Shown one piece after another: positions 1-6,354 of a stretch of 7,821 nucleotides of DNA. Under the pieces are notes generated by a model, which worked only from the letters and a program-made list of their open reading frames with translations, did not search any database and was not told the origin of the DNA. How positions within the stretch are numbered: the first letter of the stretch is position 1; every line of letters begins with the position of its first letter. The translations under genes and the position numbers were made by a program. The stretch is taken from NCBI GenBank assembly GCA_044339595.1, contig JBIIVF010000116.1:1-7821 (forward strand). Reading direction: 5' to 3'. Source of the stretch: CAZTGZ01 sp044339595. GTDB taxonomy: Bacteria > Bacteroidota > Bacteroidia > NS11-12g > UBA9320.

Positions 1-1008
1 ATAGGTAACAACGAGGGAATTTTGTTTTAGTTCAAATTTGGTTCTTAAGAGTGTATCGGTGAGGGTTGGTGTTTTGATAACCTGCACAAATTGGGTATCG
101 GTGGTTATAAAGTTGAAATGACGTATAGGCTGATCTGCGAAATGAGTTGTAGCAATGGTAAGTGTATCCTGTGTATCATTAAGAACCGTTTTGAATGGCA
201 CGGCAGTATCTTCAGGACTAATTTTAACAGGAGTCAGGTAATTTGGTATGTTAAGTACAAAACAGTAAATACCGGGAATAGTGCTGTAGGATGCTTTAAG
301 ATATTGTTGACCGAGGTGAGGCACAAAGGCATACATAGATAAGGAGTTAGAATCTGGCAGAATGTTGCGCGATAGAAAGGTGATAGATTCTTCTTTTTCT
401 ATTTGCTTATTGTTGTTCTTATCGTCGATACCCAGAATCATGTAGGATCGATTGGCTAGATTCTGAAATTTAAACTGCCCAAGGTCATCTGTTTTTACGC
501 GATAAAGTATTTTTGAATTTAGGAGGGTGGTATCCGTTTCTTTTAGAAAGACACTCATTTCTTTTTTAGGTTCAGCGGTTTTTGCATCTATGACGGTTCC
601 ATTAATTTCGAGGGAGTCTATGTAACCCCCTGTGGAGTACATAAAACGGTAATCTTTAAGAATGTTTCCTTCGTTTATATCGGCTATGGATTTACCAAAA
701 TGAAATGCGTATGTTGTATGTGGGATTATTGTGTCTAAAATATTGATTTCTAAATACTTACCGTTTGTTTTATATTCAGGAAATCTGATGGGAGCGGGTG
801 AAATGGTCCATTCTTTGGTCGGGTCTTTGACGGTGATGTATTCATTAAAGGTTAAAATGATTTTTTTGGCAGTTGCGTTCAATGCCGCAGAATCGGGTTG
901 TGTTTTAGTGACCACCGGGGGTAACGTGTCTTTATCACCTCCTTCCGGATTCATGACACTCGCGCATCCAAATGACAGCAGAAGAAGTAATGCAAAGATA
1001 TTTTTCAC
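1..1008 (-). CDS. Ig-like domain lipoprotein, partial (C-terminus beyond left edge)
   Basis: An uninterrupted minus-strand frame of 336 codons begins at GTG (1006-1008) and is still open at position 1. The start gives MKNIFALLLLLSFGC, a short lipoprotein signal peptide with lipobox SFGC and the lipidated Cys at residue 15; the next in-frame ATG (residue 19) would remove the signal, so GTG is preferred. After the Cys comes MNPEGGDKDTLPPVV, then a strand-rich region with IILTFNEYITVKD. This resembles the 'GGPKDTxPP' N-terminus and Big_5-type Ig-like domain of a common Bacteroidota lipoprotein family of unknown function. A second beta-rich region follows (about residues 130-205, SLEINGTVIDAKTAEPKK, YMILGIDDKNNNKQ), like a carboxypeptidase-regulatory or SdrD-type fold. 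The start lies 8 bp after the mnmG stop, so it is probably co-transcribed. Probable location is the outer membrane or periplasm. No enzymatic motif was seen and the exact role is unknown. Confidence 0.85.
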   Translation of the reverse strand, partial: MKNIFALLLLLSFGCASVMNPEGGDKDTLPPVVTKTQPDSAALNATAKKIILTFNEYITVKDPTKEWTISPAPIRFPEYKTNGKYLEINILDTIIPHTTYAFHFGKSIADINEGNILKDYRFMYSTGGYIDSLEINGTVIDAKTAEPKKEMSVFLKETDTTLLNSKILYRVKTDDLGQFKFQNLANRSYMILGIDDKNNNKQIEKEESITFLSRNILPDSNSLSMYAFVPHLGQQYLKASYSTIPGIYCFVLNIPNYLTPVKISPEDTAVPFKTVLNDTQDTLTIATTHFADQPIRHFNFITTDTQFVQVIKTPTLTDTLLRTKFELKQNSLVVTY

Positions 1009-1016
1009 GGTTGCAA

Positions 1017-2876
1017 TTATCGTCCAAAATGAACTAATAAAATGGAAATATCAGCAGGATTTACCCCACTAATACGGGACGCCTGTCCGATATTTTCCGG
1101 TTTGATTTTCGATAGCTTTTCCCGAGCCTCTGAAGAAAGCGCGGTCATGCTCTTGTAATCAAAATCAGGTCGTAGGCGAATATGCTCCAGTTTACTAATC
1201 TTTTCAGCATTGTCTTTTTCCTTTTCGATATATCCTTGGTACTTAATCAAAATGCTGGCAGCTTCTATTTCCTCGTCTGAATAAGCTTCGAGATTTTGTT
1301 TTATATGAGAGTCAGAAAGGAGATTTATAATATCGATTTGGGGTCGCGAGAGGAGTTGTGCCAGTTTGTATTTCTGGTCGATGGGGGCAGATTGTGCGGA
1401 TTCTAGGATAGGGTTTGCACGTGTGGGTTCTATGGAAGTAGAGTCGAAATATTTTTTAAGTTTTTGGATGTTCTGCTCTTTTGATTCTAACGCGATCAAC
1501 CTCGAAGGATCCGCTAATCCGATACGGATACCTGTTGGTGTTAATCGGCTGTCTGCGTTATCTTGCCGCAAGAGAATTCTGAACTCTGCTCTTGAAGTGA
1601 ACATTCTGTAAGGCTCTTCGGTTCCTTTGTTGATAAGATCGTCGATGAGCACACCGATATAGGCATCCGACCTTTCTAAAACGAGCGGTTCTTTTTCTTG
1701 TATTTTGAGAGCGGCGTTGATGCCGGCCATCAACCCCTGGCACGCAGCTTCTTCATAACCGGTGGTTCCGTTGATTTGTCCGGCGAAATATAAACCATCT
1801 ATAATTTTGGTTTCGAGGGTTGGTTTTAACTGGGTAGGAGGGAAGAAGTCATATTCGATGGCATATCCGGGTCTGAATAGAGCCACATTTTCAAATCCCG
1901 GTATCTGTTGCAACGCTTTGATTTGAATGTGCTCGGGAAGCGAGGTTGAGAACCCGTTCACATATATTTCAACGGTGTTCCATCCTTCCGGCTCTACGAA
2001 GATTTGGTGTCTTTCTCTTTCGGCAAAGCGGTTAATTTTATCTTCAATGGATGGACAATAACGGGGCCCAAGACTTTTAATTGTTCCGTTGAACATGGGA
2101 GAATCCATAAATCCTTCACGGAGACTGTCGTGTACATCGTTATTGGTGTAAGTAATGTAGCAGCTTCTTTGCTTGGCCAGGGGTGTTGTCTCTGTAAACG
2201 AGAATTTACCCGGTTTCTCATCCCCTTTTTGTTCTTCCATTTTAGTATAGTCAAGTGAACGCCCATCTACCCTCGGAGGGGTTCCGGTTTTCATACGCCC
2301 TGTTTCAAAACCCAAAGACACGAGTTGTTCTGTAATACCAAAAGAGGCCGGGTCGCCCATTCTTCCGCCACCCATTTGTCTTCTTCCGATGTGGATTAGG
2401 CCGTTCAGGAAAGTTCCACTGGTGAGTACAACGCTTTTGGCTTTGAATTCAAATCCGAGTTGTGTGACCACTCCGGTGACTTTTTGCCGATCTAAAGTTA
2501 AAGAACGAACGGTATCCTGAAAGAAGAAAACGTTTTGATTTTGCTCAAGCACAGAGCGCCATTCCATAGAAAACAACTGTCGATCGCTCTGTGCCCTCGG
2601 GCTCCACATGGCGGGCCCTTTGCTGAGGTTAAGCATCCTGAATTGAATCATGGTTCGGTCAGTAATGATGCCTGACATTCCGCCCAGAGCATCGATCTCC
2701 CGCACTATCTGTCCCTTTGCAACGCCACCCATGGCAGGGTTGCACGACATTTTAGCAATGGTTTCCATGTTCATGGTAATCAACAGGGTCTTGTGCCCCA
2801 TGGTGGCCGCGGCATGAGCAGCTTCACATCCGGCATGTCCGGCACCTACAACTATAATATCGTATTCGGTTTTCAT
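1017..2876 (-). CDS. mnmG: tRNA uridine-5-carboxymethylaminomethyl(34) synthesis enzyme MnmG (GidA)
   Basis: This is a full-length 619-residue MnmG, the usual family size. With MnmE, MnmG installs the carboxymethylaminomethyl group on U34 of tRNAs reading two-fold degenerate codons, using FAD and methylene-tetrahydrofolate in the cytoplasm. The FAD-binding loop VVGAGHAGCEAA is at residues 9-20, the first conserved cysteine motif SCNPAMGG at 44-51 (Cys45), and the second in GPRYCPSIEDK at 270-280 (Cys274). PGYAIEYD is at 336-343, GLYFAGQINGTTGYEEAACQ at 361-380, EPYRMFTSRAEFR at 421-433, and the C-terminal helical domain ends with SGVNPADISILL. All catalytic landmarks are present. The ATG at 2876 is followed directly by the FAD loop, so the start is secure. 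It lies 24 bp after ybeY on the same strand, with a parS-like palindrome filling that gap, and 8 bp before the lipoprotein gene. mnmG is often origin-proximal in bacteria, which agrees with the parS sites. Confidence 0.98.
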   Translation of the reverse strand: MKTEYDIIVVGAGHAGCEAAHAAATMGHKTLLITMNMETIAKMSCNPAMGGVAKGQIVREIDALGGMSGIITDRTMIQFRMLNLSKGPAMWSPRAQSDRQLFSMEWRSVLEQNQNVFFFQDTVRSLTLDRQKVTGVVTQLGFEFKAKSVVLTSGTFLNGLIHIGRRQMGGGRMGDPASFGITEQLVSLGFETGRMKTGTPPRVDGRSLDYTKMEEQKGDEKPGKFSFTETTPLAKQRSCYITYTNNDVHDSLREGFMDSPMFNGTIKSLGPRYCPSIEDKINRFAERERHQIFVEPEGWNTVEIYVNGFSTSLPEHIQIKALQQIPGFENVALFRPGYAIEYDFFPPTQLKPTLETKIIDGLYFAGQINGTTGYEEAACQGLMAGINAALKIQEKEPLVLERSDAYIGVLIDDLINKGTEEPYRMFTSRAEFRILLRQDNADSRLTPTGIRIGLADPSRLIALESKEQNIQKLKKYFDSTSIEPTRANPILESAQSAPIDQKYKLAQLLSRPQIDIINLLSDSHIKQNLEAYSDEEIEAASILIKYQGYIEKEKDNAEKISKLEHIRLRPDFDYKSMTALSSEAREKLSKIKPENIGQASRISGVNPADISILLVHFGR

Positions 2877-2882
2877 TTTAGG

Positions 2883-2898
2883 TGTTCCACGTGGAACA
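2883..2898. promoter_or_regulatory. parS-like ParB binding site (perfect 16-bp palindrome)
   Basis: TGTTCCACGTGGAACA is a perfect 16-bp inverted repeat and matches the known chromosomal parS sequence class (TGTTYCACGTGRAACA). It sits in the 24-bp gap between the ybeY stop and the mnmG start, ending 6 bp upstream of the mnmG ATG. ParB/Spo0J-family proteins load onto such sites to organise origin segregation with ParA and SMC. ParB binding here could also affect mnmG expression, but that is inference. No parA or parB gene is in the window. Confidence 0.85.
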
Positions 2899-2900
2899 TG

Positions 2901-3317
2901 TTATAGAGAGAGGTAATAATTTTCCTTTTCACGCATTTCGGCCACCTGTTCGGCGGTCTTGTCTCCGTAGCCGCAAAGATGCAAAATTCCGTGAATCATT
3001 ACGCGCTTCAATTCGTCTTCGTAAGACACTTTGTTGTCTTGAGCGTTTTCCCTGATTCTATCTGCACTCAAAAATAGATCTGCTTCTAATGGAGCATCAG
3101 GGTCCTCACGGAGATCAAAGGTGATGATGTCTGTATAATAGTCATGGTATAAATACTGTTTATTGATCTCCAGCAATTCGTCGTCGGAGCAATGGATAAA
3201 TGTGATGGTTTCTACGGAAAAGGGAAGGTGTTCTATAATCCTTTGAGACCAATTTAATATGGTTTGGTCTGGAGTCACCTCTTCGCCTTGGTGGTTAAAA
3301 TGTATAAATGGGGTCAT
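2901..3317 (-). CDS. ybeY: Endoribonuclease YbeY (rRNA maturation factor)
   Basis: This is a 138-residue protein of the YbeY/UPF0054 family, a zinc-dependent single-strand endoribonuclease that acts in 16S rRNA 3'-end maturation and 70S quality control. The conserved core NKQYLYHDYYTDIITFDL is at residues 52-69, and the metal motif HGILHLCGYGD is at 109-119. His109 and His113 match the first two zinc ligands. The third position (HxxxHxxxxxH in E. coli) is Asp119 here; I recall a GYxDKT form in Bacteroidota homologues, so this is probably a lineage variant rather than inactivation. The ATG overlaps the upstream gene's TGA (ATGA, 3314-3317), implying translational coupling. mnmG follows 24 bp downstream. 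Linking ybeY with mnmG groups two RNA-processing and modification functions in one unit. Confidence 0.95.
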   Translation of the reverse strand: MTPFIHFNHQGEEVTPDQTILNWSQRIIEHLPFSVETITFIHCSDDELLEINKQYLYHDYYTDIITFDLREDPDAPLEADLFLSADRIRENAQDNKVSYEDELKRVMIHGILHLCGYGDKTAEQVAEMREKENYYLSL

Positions 3318-5005
3318 TTGATGATGCGTATTTCTCCTTTAACAGTTTTTCTTTCTCCTTTGTTTGAGAACAATTCGAGGATGTAAAAGTACATGCCGGG
3401 CATCAAATCGACACCTTGATATACGGGATACCATGGTTCGAAGATGCTTTCGGATTTATGGAGAATTTCTCCCCAGCGATTAAATATGGTATACTTCGAC
3501 AGGGTGGTGTCTATGTTCACACCTTTCACAATAAACCGATTGTTGATGCCATCAGACACAATGGTGTTCGGAACATAATAGGTGAAGGGCCCCTCCTGAC
3601 AAACCACATTGGAGGTTGATAGGTCGTCGGCAAACAGTGTATTGCCAACTTCTTTCGCCCTGACGTAAAAGCAAATCTTGGGTTCGGCCAGCTCTTTTTC
3701 GCTCAAAGGTCTCATTTGGGGTGCTCCGTAAAATTCATTGTTCCACGTGGAACCCAATCCGTAGAATAATTCATAACCATCCACGGCACCATCCCATCCG
3801 TCATAAGTATTCCAGTTGAGCTGTTCGTTATTCAAGGTGAGCAGAATGTTGTGGCTGATGTTGGAAGTGTCAAGCCCGACATCACACACATCGTTTAAAA
3901 TCACCCGGTATTGGTAAACATTGGTGGCCGCATTCACGGCGTTGTCGGTTTGTGTAAAGGAGATCGCCGGAGATTTGGTTTGATAAGGAAGAAATGCACC
4001 GGTAGATTTTTTCTCCAACACTATTTCTGCAACGTCTTCCAGCTTGTTTCCCGACCAGTCGATTTCAATGGCGTTGTCGGACAGCACCGTTACATGTCGA
4101 ATGTAATTAATGTCGGGGGTTGTTTTCTTTCTGGTTTTAAAGCAAACCTGATTGGAACTGCTGCTAATGGATCCATTGTGAGCACGCACAAAAAAGCAAA
4201 AACTATCGCCCAATACAAACTGTGTAAACAATGTCGAAACGTCAGACGCCGCCGGTGAGCTGAGCAAACGATATGGTTCAGTATTCTGTCTGATATACAA
4301 GCTGTGGCTTTGCGTGGTCCATCCCTGATACAAACGCCAATTGAGGGAAACCTCATTCTTACAGGTGTCCAAGTTTCCGGTTAACTGTATGGCTCTGTGG
4401 GGGTTAGAGATAGCAGAAAACAAATTACAGCTGTCAAAGGTCGATAAAGTCACTTCAATATTGGGGTTCAAAATCTGGTTCAGGAGATATCCGGTTTGAT
4501 CGGTTTCGGTGATCGAATCGTTGATGCCGCTGTTATAGCGATAGATGCGGTATCCTTTGGTGTCCGGAGAAAGGCCCTTTTGCCAGCCCGTCACCAGTTG
4601 TTGGGTGTTCAAATCAATGCTCACCGAATCGAGGGAGGTTAGTATTGGTTTTTGATCATCTACTTTAAAGACGGCCGAAGTAAAACTGTCGGTTCCGTTG
4701 CAGGCATATAAGGTGACCCAATAAAACTCCCAGCCAGCATCCAGGTCGGGCATTTTTAATGGAAAGCTGCTGATGGCAAAACTACCGACCACCGCCATGG
4801 GCATAAAGGGATTTGCATTTTTGCGACCATAAATTCGGTGTTGGGTAAACGTTCCGCAGGCATTTGACGGGTTCATCCATTCAAGGGTGGCAATGCTGTC
4901 ATTATTGTTGAGGCATACACGCAAAGGGGTAACAGGACCTGAAACCGCTCCGGCTGTCAGATACAGAAAACCAAATAAAACCATGAACAGGAAACGAAAT
5001 CCCAT
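3314..5005 (-). CDS. Secreted fibronectin-like protein with gliding-motility/T9SS type B C-terminal domain
   Basis: The 563-residue protein starts with a Sec signal peptide (residues 1 to about 22, MGFRFLFMVLFGFLYLTAGA). About five beta-sandwich units of fibronectin III type follow (roughly 25-115, 118-207, 208-291, 297-386, 387-470). Each has a core Trp and a strand such as GYRIYR, SLYIRQ or YELFYG. Residues 478-563 (PNTIVSDGINNRF, YTIFNRWGEIL, MPGMYFYILELFSNKG, VKGEIRIIK) match the CHU_C/gliding-motility-associated C-terminal domain (TIGR04131/PF13585), which directs type IX secretion and surface attachment or release. Its opening motif is less canonical than the usual PNGDGxND. Units 2-3 and 4-5 look like a tandem duplication. 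The protein is probably extracellular or cell-surface and has no visible enzymatic domain; its ligand is unknown. It is the first gene of the minus-strand unit, preceded by a TAnnTTTG promoter candidate, and overlaps ybeY by 4 bp. A parS-like site lies inside codons 418-422. Confidence 0.9.
   Translation of the reverse strand: MGFRFLFMVLFGFLYLTAGAVSGPVTPLRVCLNNNDSIATLEWMNPSNACGTFTQHRIYGRKNANPFMPMAVVGSFAISSFPLKMPDLDAGWEFYWVTLYACNGTDSFTSAVFKVDDQKPILTSLDSVSIDLNTQQLVTGWQKGLSPDTKGYRIYRYNSGINDSITETDQTGYLLNQILNPNIEVTLSTFDSCNLFSAISNPHRAIQLTGNLDTCKNEVSLNWRLYQGWTTQSHSLYIRQNTEPYRLLSSPAASDVSTLFTQFVLGDSFCFFVRAHNGSISSSSNQVCFKTRKKTTPDINYIRHVTVLSDNAIEIDWSGNKLEDVAEIVLEKKSTGAFLPYQTKSPAISFTQTDNAVNAATNVYQYRVILNDVCDVGLDTSNISHNILLTLNNEQLNWNTYDGWDGAVDGYELFYGLGSTWNNEFYGAPQMRPLSEKELAEPKICFYVRAKEVGNTLFADDLSTSNVVCQEGPFTYYVPNTIVSDGINNRFIVKGVNIDTTLSKYTIFNRWGEILHKSESIFEPWYPVYQGVDLMPGMYFYILELFSNKGERKTVKGEIRIIK
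3739..3754. promoter_or_regulatory. Second parS-like site, inside the T9SS gene
   Basis: TGTTCCACGTGGAACC matches the intergenic parS-like site at 15 of 16 bases, and its inner 14 bp (3740-3753) form a perfect palindrome. It lies within the codons for Gly418-Ser-Thr-Trp-Asn422 of the secreted protein. Its centre is 856 bp from that of the first site. Two such long matches this close together are very unlikely by chance, and parS sites inside coding sequence are well known in other bacteria. Confidence 0.78.
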
Positions 5006-5019
5006 GTACTGTCTAACTG

Positions 5020-5047
5020 CAAAGGTATATAACGAAACAGAGGCAAA
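5020..5047 (-). promoter_or_regulatory. Candidate Bacteroidota promoter for the T9SS-ybeY-mnmG-lipoprotein unit
   Basis: On the minus strand, TACCTTTG (5027 to 5020), followed by CA, matches the Bacteroidota -7 consensus TAnnTTTG. A TTTG (5047 to 5044) lies 16 bp upstream as a -33 candidate, slightly closer than the usual spacing. The ATG at 5005 is 14 nt past the -7 box, which implies a very short 5' leader. The downstream genes overlap or lie at most 24 bp apart, so this may drive the whole unit. Confidence 0.5.
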
Positions 5048-5082
5048 TGATGTTGTTTATTCAGTAATTCATTCAAAGCGTG

Positions 5083-5105
5083 TAACTTTGAAGCGTAAAC
5101 GTTTA
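5083..5105 (+). promoter_or_regulatory. Weak candidate promoter for the pseudouridine synthase, with a 10-bp palindrome
   Basis: TAACTTTG (5083-5090) fits the TAnnTTTG -7 consensus on the plus strand, but no good TTTG lies 17-23 bp upstream. A perfect palindrome, TAAACGTTTA (5096-5105), sits where transcription would start and could be an operator or chance. The leader to the ATG at 5195 would be about 95 nt. The rest of the 189-bp intergenic region shows nothing further I can support. Confidence 0.3.
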
Positions 5106-5194
5106 GCCGGTTTGGCGTATCTGTTTGATAAACAAACCATTACAGCATTTTTGAAGGGAAGTAGCCCTGTTTACAAAAGTGGATTTATAATCTT

Positions 5195-6055
5195 ATGAAG
5201 AAGAAATTTTCAAGAAGCGACGAACAACCCTCCAAAAAGTCACCCGCCATGGAAACCAAAGGCGGTAAAGACAGCGCGAGAAAACCCCGTCCGGAGAAGT
5301 CTTATAAGCCCGTTACGGTGAACAAAGCAGAGGAAGAAGTTCGTTTGAATAAATACATCTCCAATGCCGGCGTATGCAGCAGGAGAGATGCCGATAAACT
5401 CATTTCGAAAGGAGAAATCAAAGTCAATGGTGAAGTGGTGACCGAGATGGGATACAAAGTAAAGCCGGGCGACAAAGTTTCTTATCAGAATCAACGCTTG
5501 CTGATGGTTAGCAACCCGGTGTATATCTTGCTCAATAAGCCCAAAGATACCATCACCACCACCGATGACCCGGAAAAGAGAAAGACCGTGATGGACCTCG
5601 TGGCCGATGCAACTGACGAACGGGTATATCCTGTGGGCCGTCTTGATCGGAACACCACCGGCGTATTGCTTTTAACCAACGACGGAGAACTGGCTCAGCG
5701 ATTAACCCATCCACAAAGAAAGGTGAAGAAAGTATATGCCGCAGAGCTGGATAAATCCATTACTGATGCCCACTTAACCCAACTGGTTACCGGCATTGAT
5801 CTCGAAGACGGGATGATGTTTGCAGATACTGCCGCCTTGCCGGATCCTCTACAAAAACACATCGTGGGCATTGAAATTCACAGCGGTAAAAACCGCGTGG
5901 TACGCAGAATGTTCGAAAAAATGGGCTACGTGGTGAAGAAACTCGATCGTGTTTTATTTGCCAACCTCGATAAGCGAAAACTCAAAAAAGGCGAATGGCG
6001 CATGCTCACGGAAAAAGAGTTGAGGGTGCTGAAGAATTCGGTGGGGCTGAAGTAG
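5195..6055 (+). CDS. rluB: RsuA/RluB-family 23S rRNA pseudouridine synthase
   Basis: A 286-residue protein. Residues 1-48 form a Lys/Arg/Ser/Pro-rich basic tail, probably disordered and RNA-binding, as is common in Bacteroidota homologues. An S4 RNA-binding domain follows (about 49-97, VRLNKYISNAGVCSRRDADK and IKVNGEVV). The catalytic domain includes VYILLNKPKD (109-118) and the signature GRLDRNTTGVLLLTNDG (148-164), with catalytic Asp151. IEIHSGKNRVVRRMFEKMGY (226-245) and LDRVLFANL (250-258) complete the RsuA/RluB/RluE fold. The family isomerises specific uridines in rRNA; RluB of E. coli modifies 23S U2605. The exact target here cannot be read from sequence, and RluE/RluF-like specificity is possible. 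It is divergent from the T9SS gene. No gene follows on this strand, and a cassette-like region begins about 170 bp downstream. Confidence 0.93.
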   Translation: MKKKFSRSDEQPSKKSPAMETKGGKDSARKPRPEKSYKPVTVNKAEEEVRLNKYISNAGVCSRRDADKLISKGEIKVNGEVVTEMGYKVKPGDKVSYQNQRLLMVSNPVYILLNKPKDTITTTDDPEKRKTVMDLVADATDERVYPVGRLDRNTTGVLLLTNDGELAQRLTHPQRKVKKVYAAELDKSITDAHLTQLVTGIDLEDGMMFADTAALPDPLQKHIVGIEIHSGKNRVVRRMFEKMGYVVKKLDRVLFANLDKRKLKKGEWRMLTEKELRVLKNSVGLK

Positions 6056-6222
6056 GGAGGGTATTCGTTCTTTAGAATAACGTCATTCAGAATTTGAAGC
6101 TTGCCGTTTGCACGCCGAATTTGTGAGAAAATGAAACATGATTTTGGCCAGCGAAACCGGTCAAAGACTAAACCGGGTTCGGTTTTTATCTTAACGGAAG
6201 TTTATGTCTTAAAGGTGCAGGC
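6056..6222. other. Non-coding gap between rluB and the cassette-like array
   Basis: I see no gene here. It holds a possible terminator at 6170-6187. It also holds CGTTTGCAC (6105-6113), which can pair with GTGCAGGCG (6215-6223) using two G-T wobbles; both pieces resemble the arm sequences of the site at 7367-7500 but in the opposite order. This may be a decayed recombination site marking the array edge, or chance. Confidence 0.4.
6170..6187 (+). terminator. Possible Rho-independent terminator after rluB
   Basis: AAACCG (6170-6175), a GGTT loop and CGGTTT (6180-6185) form a 6-bp stem running into a 5-T tract (6183-6187). It lies 115 nt after the rluB stop, in the right orientation for that transcript. 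The stem is short, so this is tentative. Confidence 0.4.
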
Positions 6223-6354
6223 GTTTAACGTTTTCGGGCTTTGCGAAGAAGCGGAATTAGAAGCACAAATGTCCGTTTTAGCACAAATGTTTATTAGAAT
6301 TCCAAATGTTCAATTTAGCACTGAACCCGCTTTTTTGCAAAACCCCTGTTAGTG
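6223..6354. repeat. attC-like imperfect palindrome 1
   Basis: The outer ends are GTTTAAC (6223-6229, RYYYAAC-type) and GTTAGTG (6348-6354); TAAC pairs with GTTA. Inside, after spacers of 6 nt (6230-6235) and 2 nt (6346-6347), a 19-position arm (6236-6254) pairs with 6327-6345. I count 16 Watson-Crick pairs, 2 G-T wobbles and 1 C-A mismatch. The roughly 72-nt loop contains AGCACAAATGT twice (6262-6272, 6280-6290) and TTTAGCAC twice (6277-6284, 6314-6321). This layout is that of an integron attC site (R box, unpaired spacer, L arm, variable loop). It begins 12 bp past the esterase stop codon, where a cassette's site should lie. An alternative is an unrelated mobile palindromic repeat. Confidence 0.65.

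Noticed and set aside
934..944. Strong Shine-Dalgarno-like AGGAGGTGAT on the minus strand
   Set aside because: It encodes the Glu-Gly-Gly-Asp motif of the lipoprotein family and no suitably spaced start codon follows.
1418..1423. CACGTG as a third parS site
   Set aside because: Only the central six bases match; the flanks do not form the GTTCC/GGAAC palindrome.
4887..5198. Plus-strand open frame reaching into the rluB start
   Set aside because: Its first third is antisense to the T9SS gene signal region; the remainder lies in the divergent promoter region and has no domain features.
6062..6079. Small stem TATTC/GAATA just after rluB as terminator
   Set aside because: Only five A/T-rich pairs and no T tract; the hairpin at 6170-6187 is better.
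6101..6352. Plus-strand open frame of 83 codons starting with TTG
   Set aside because: It covers most of palindrome 1 and the possible terminator, needs a TTG start, and resembles no family I know.
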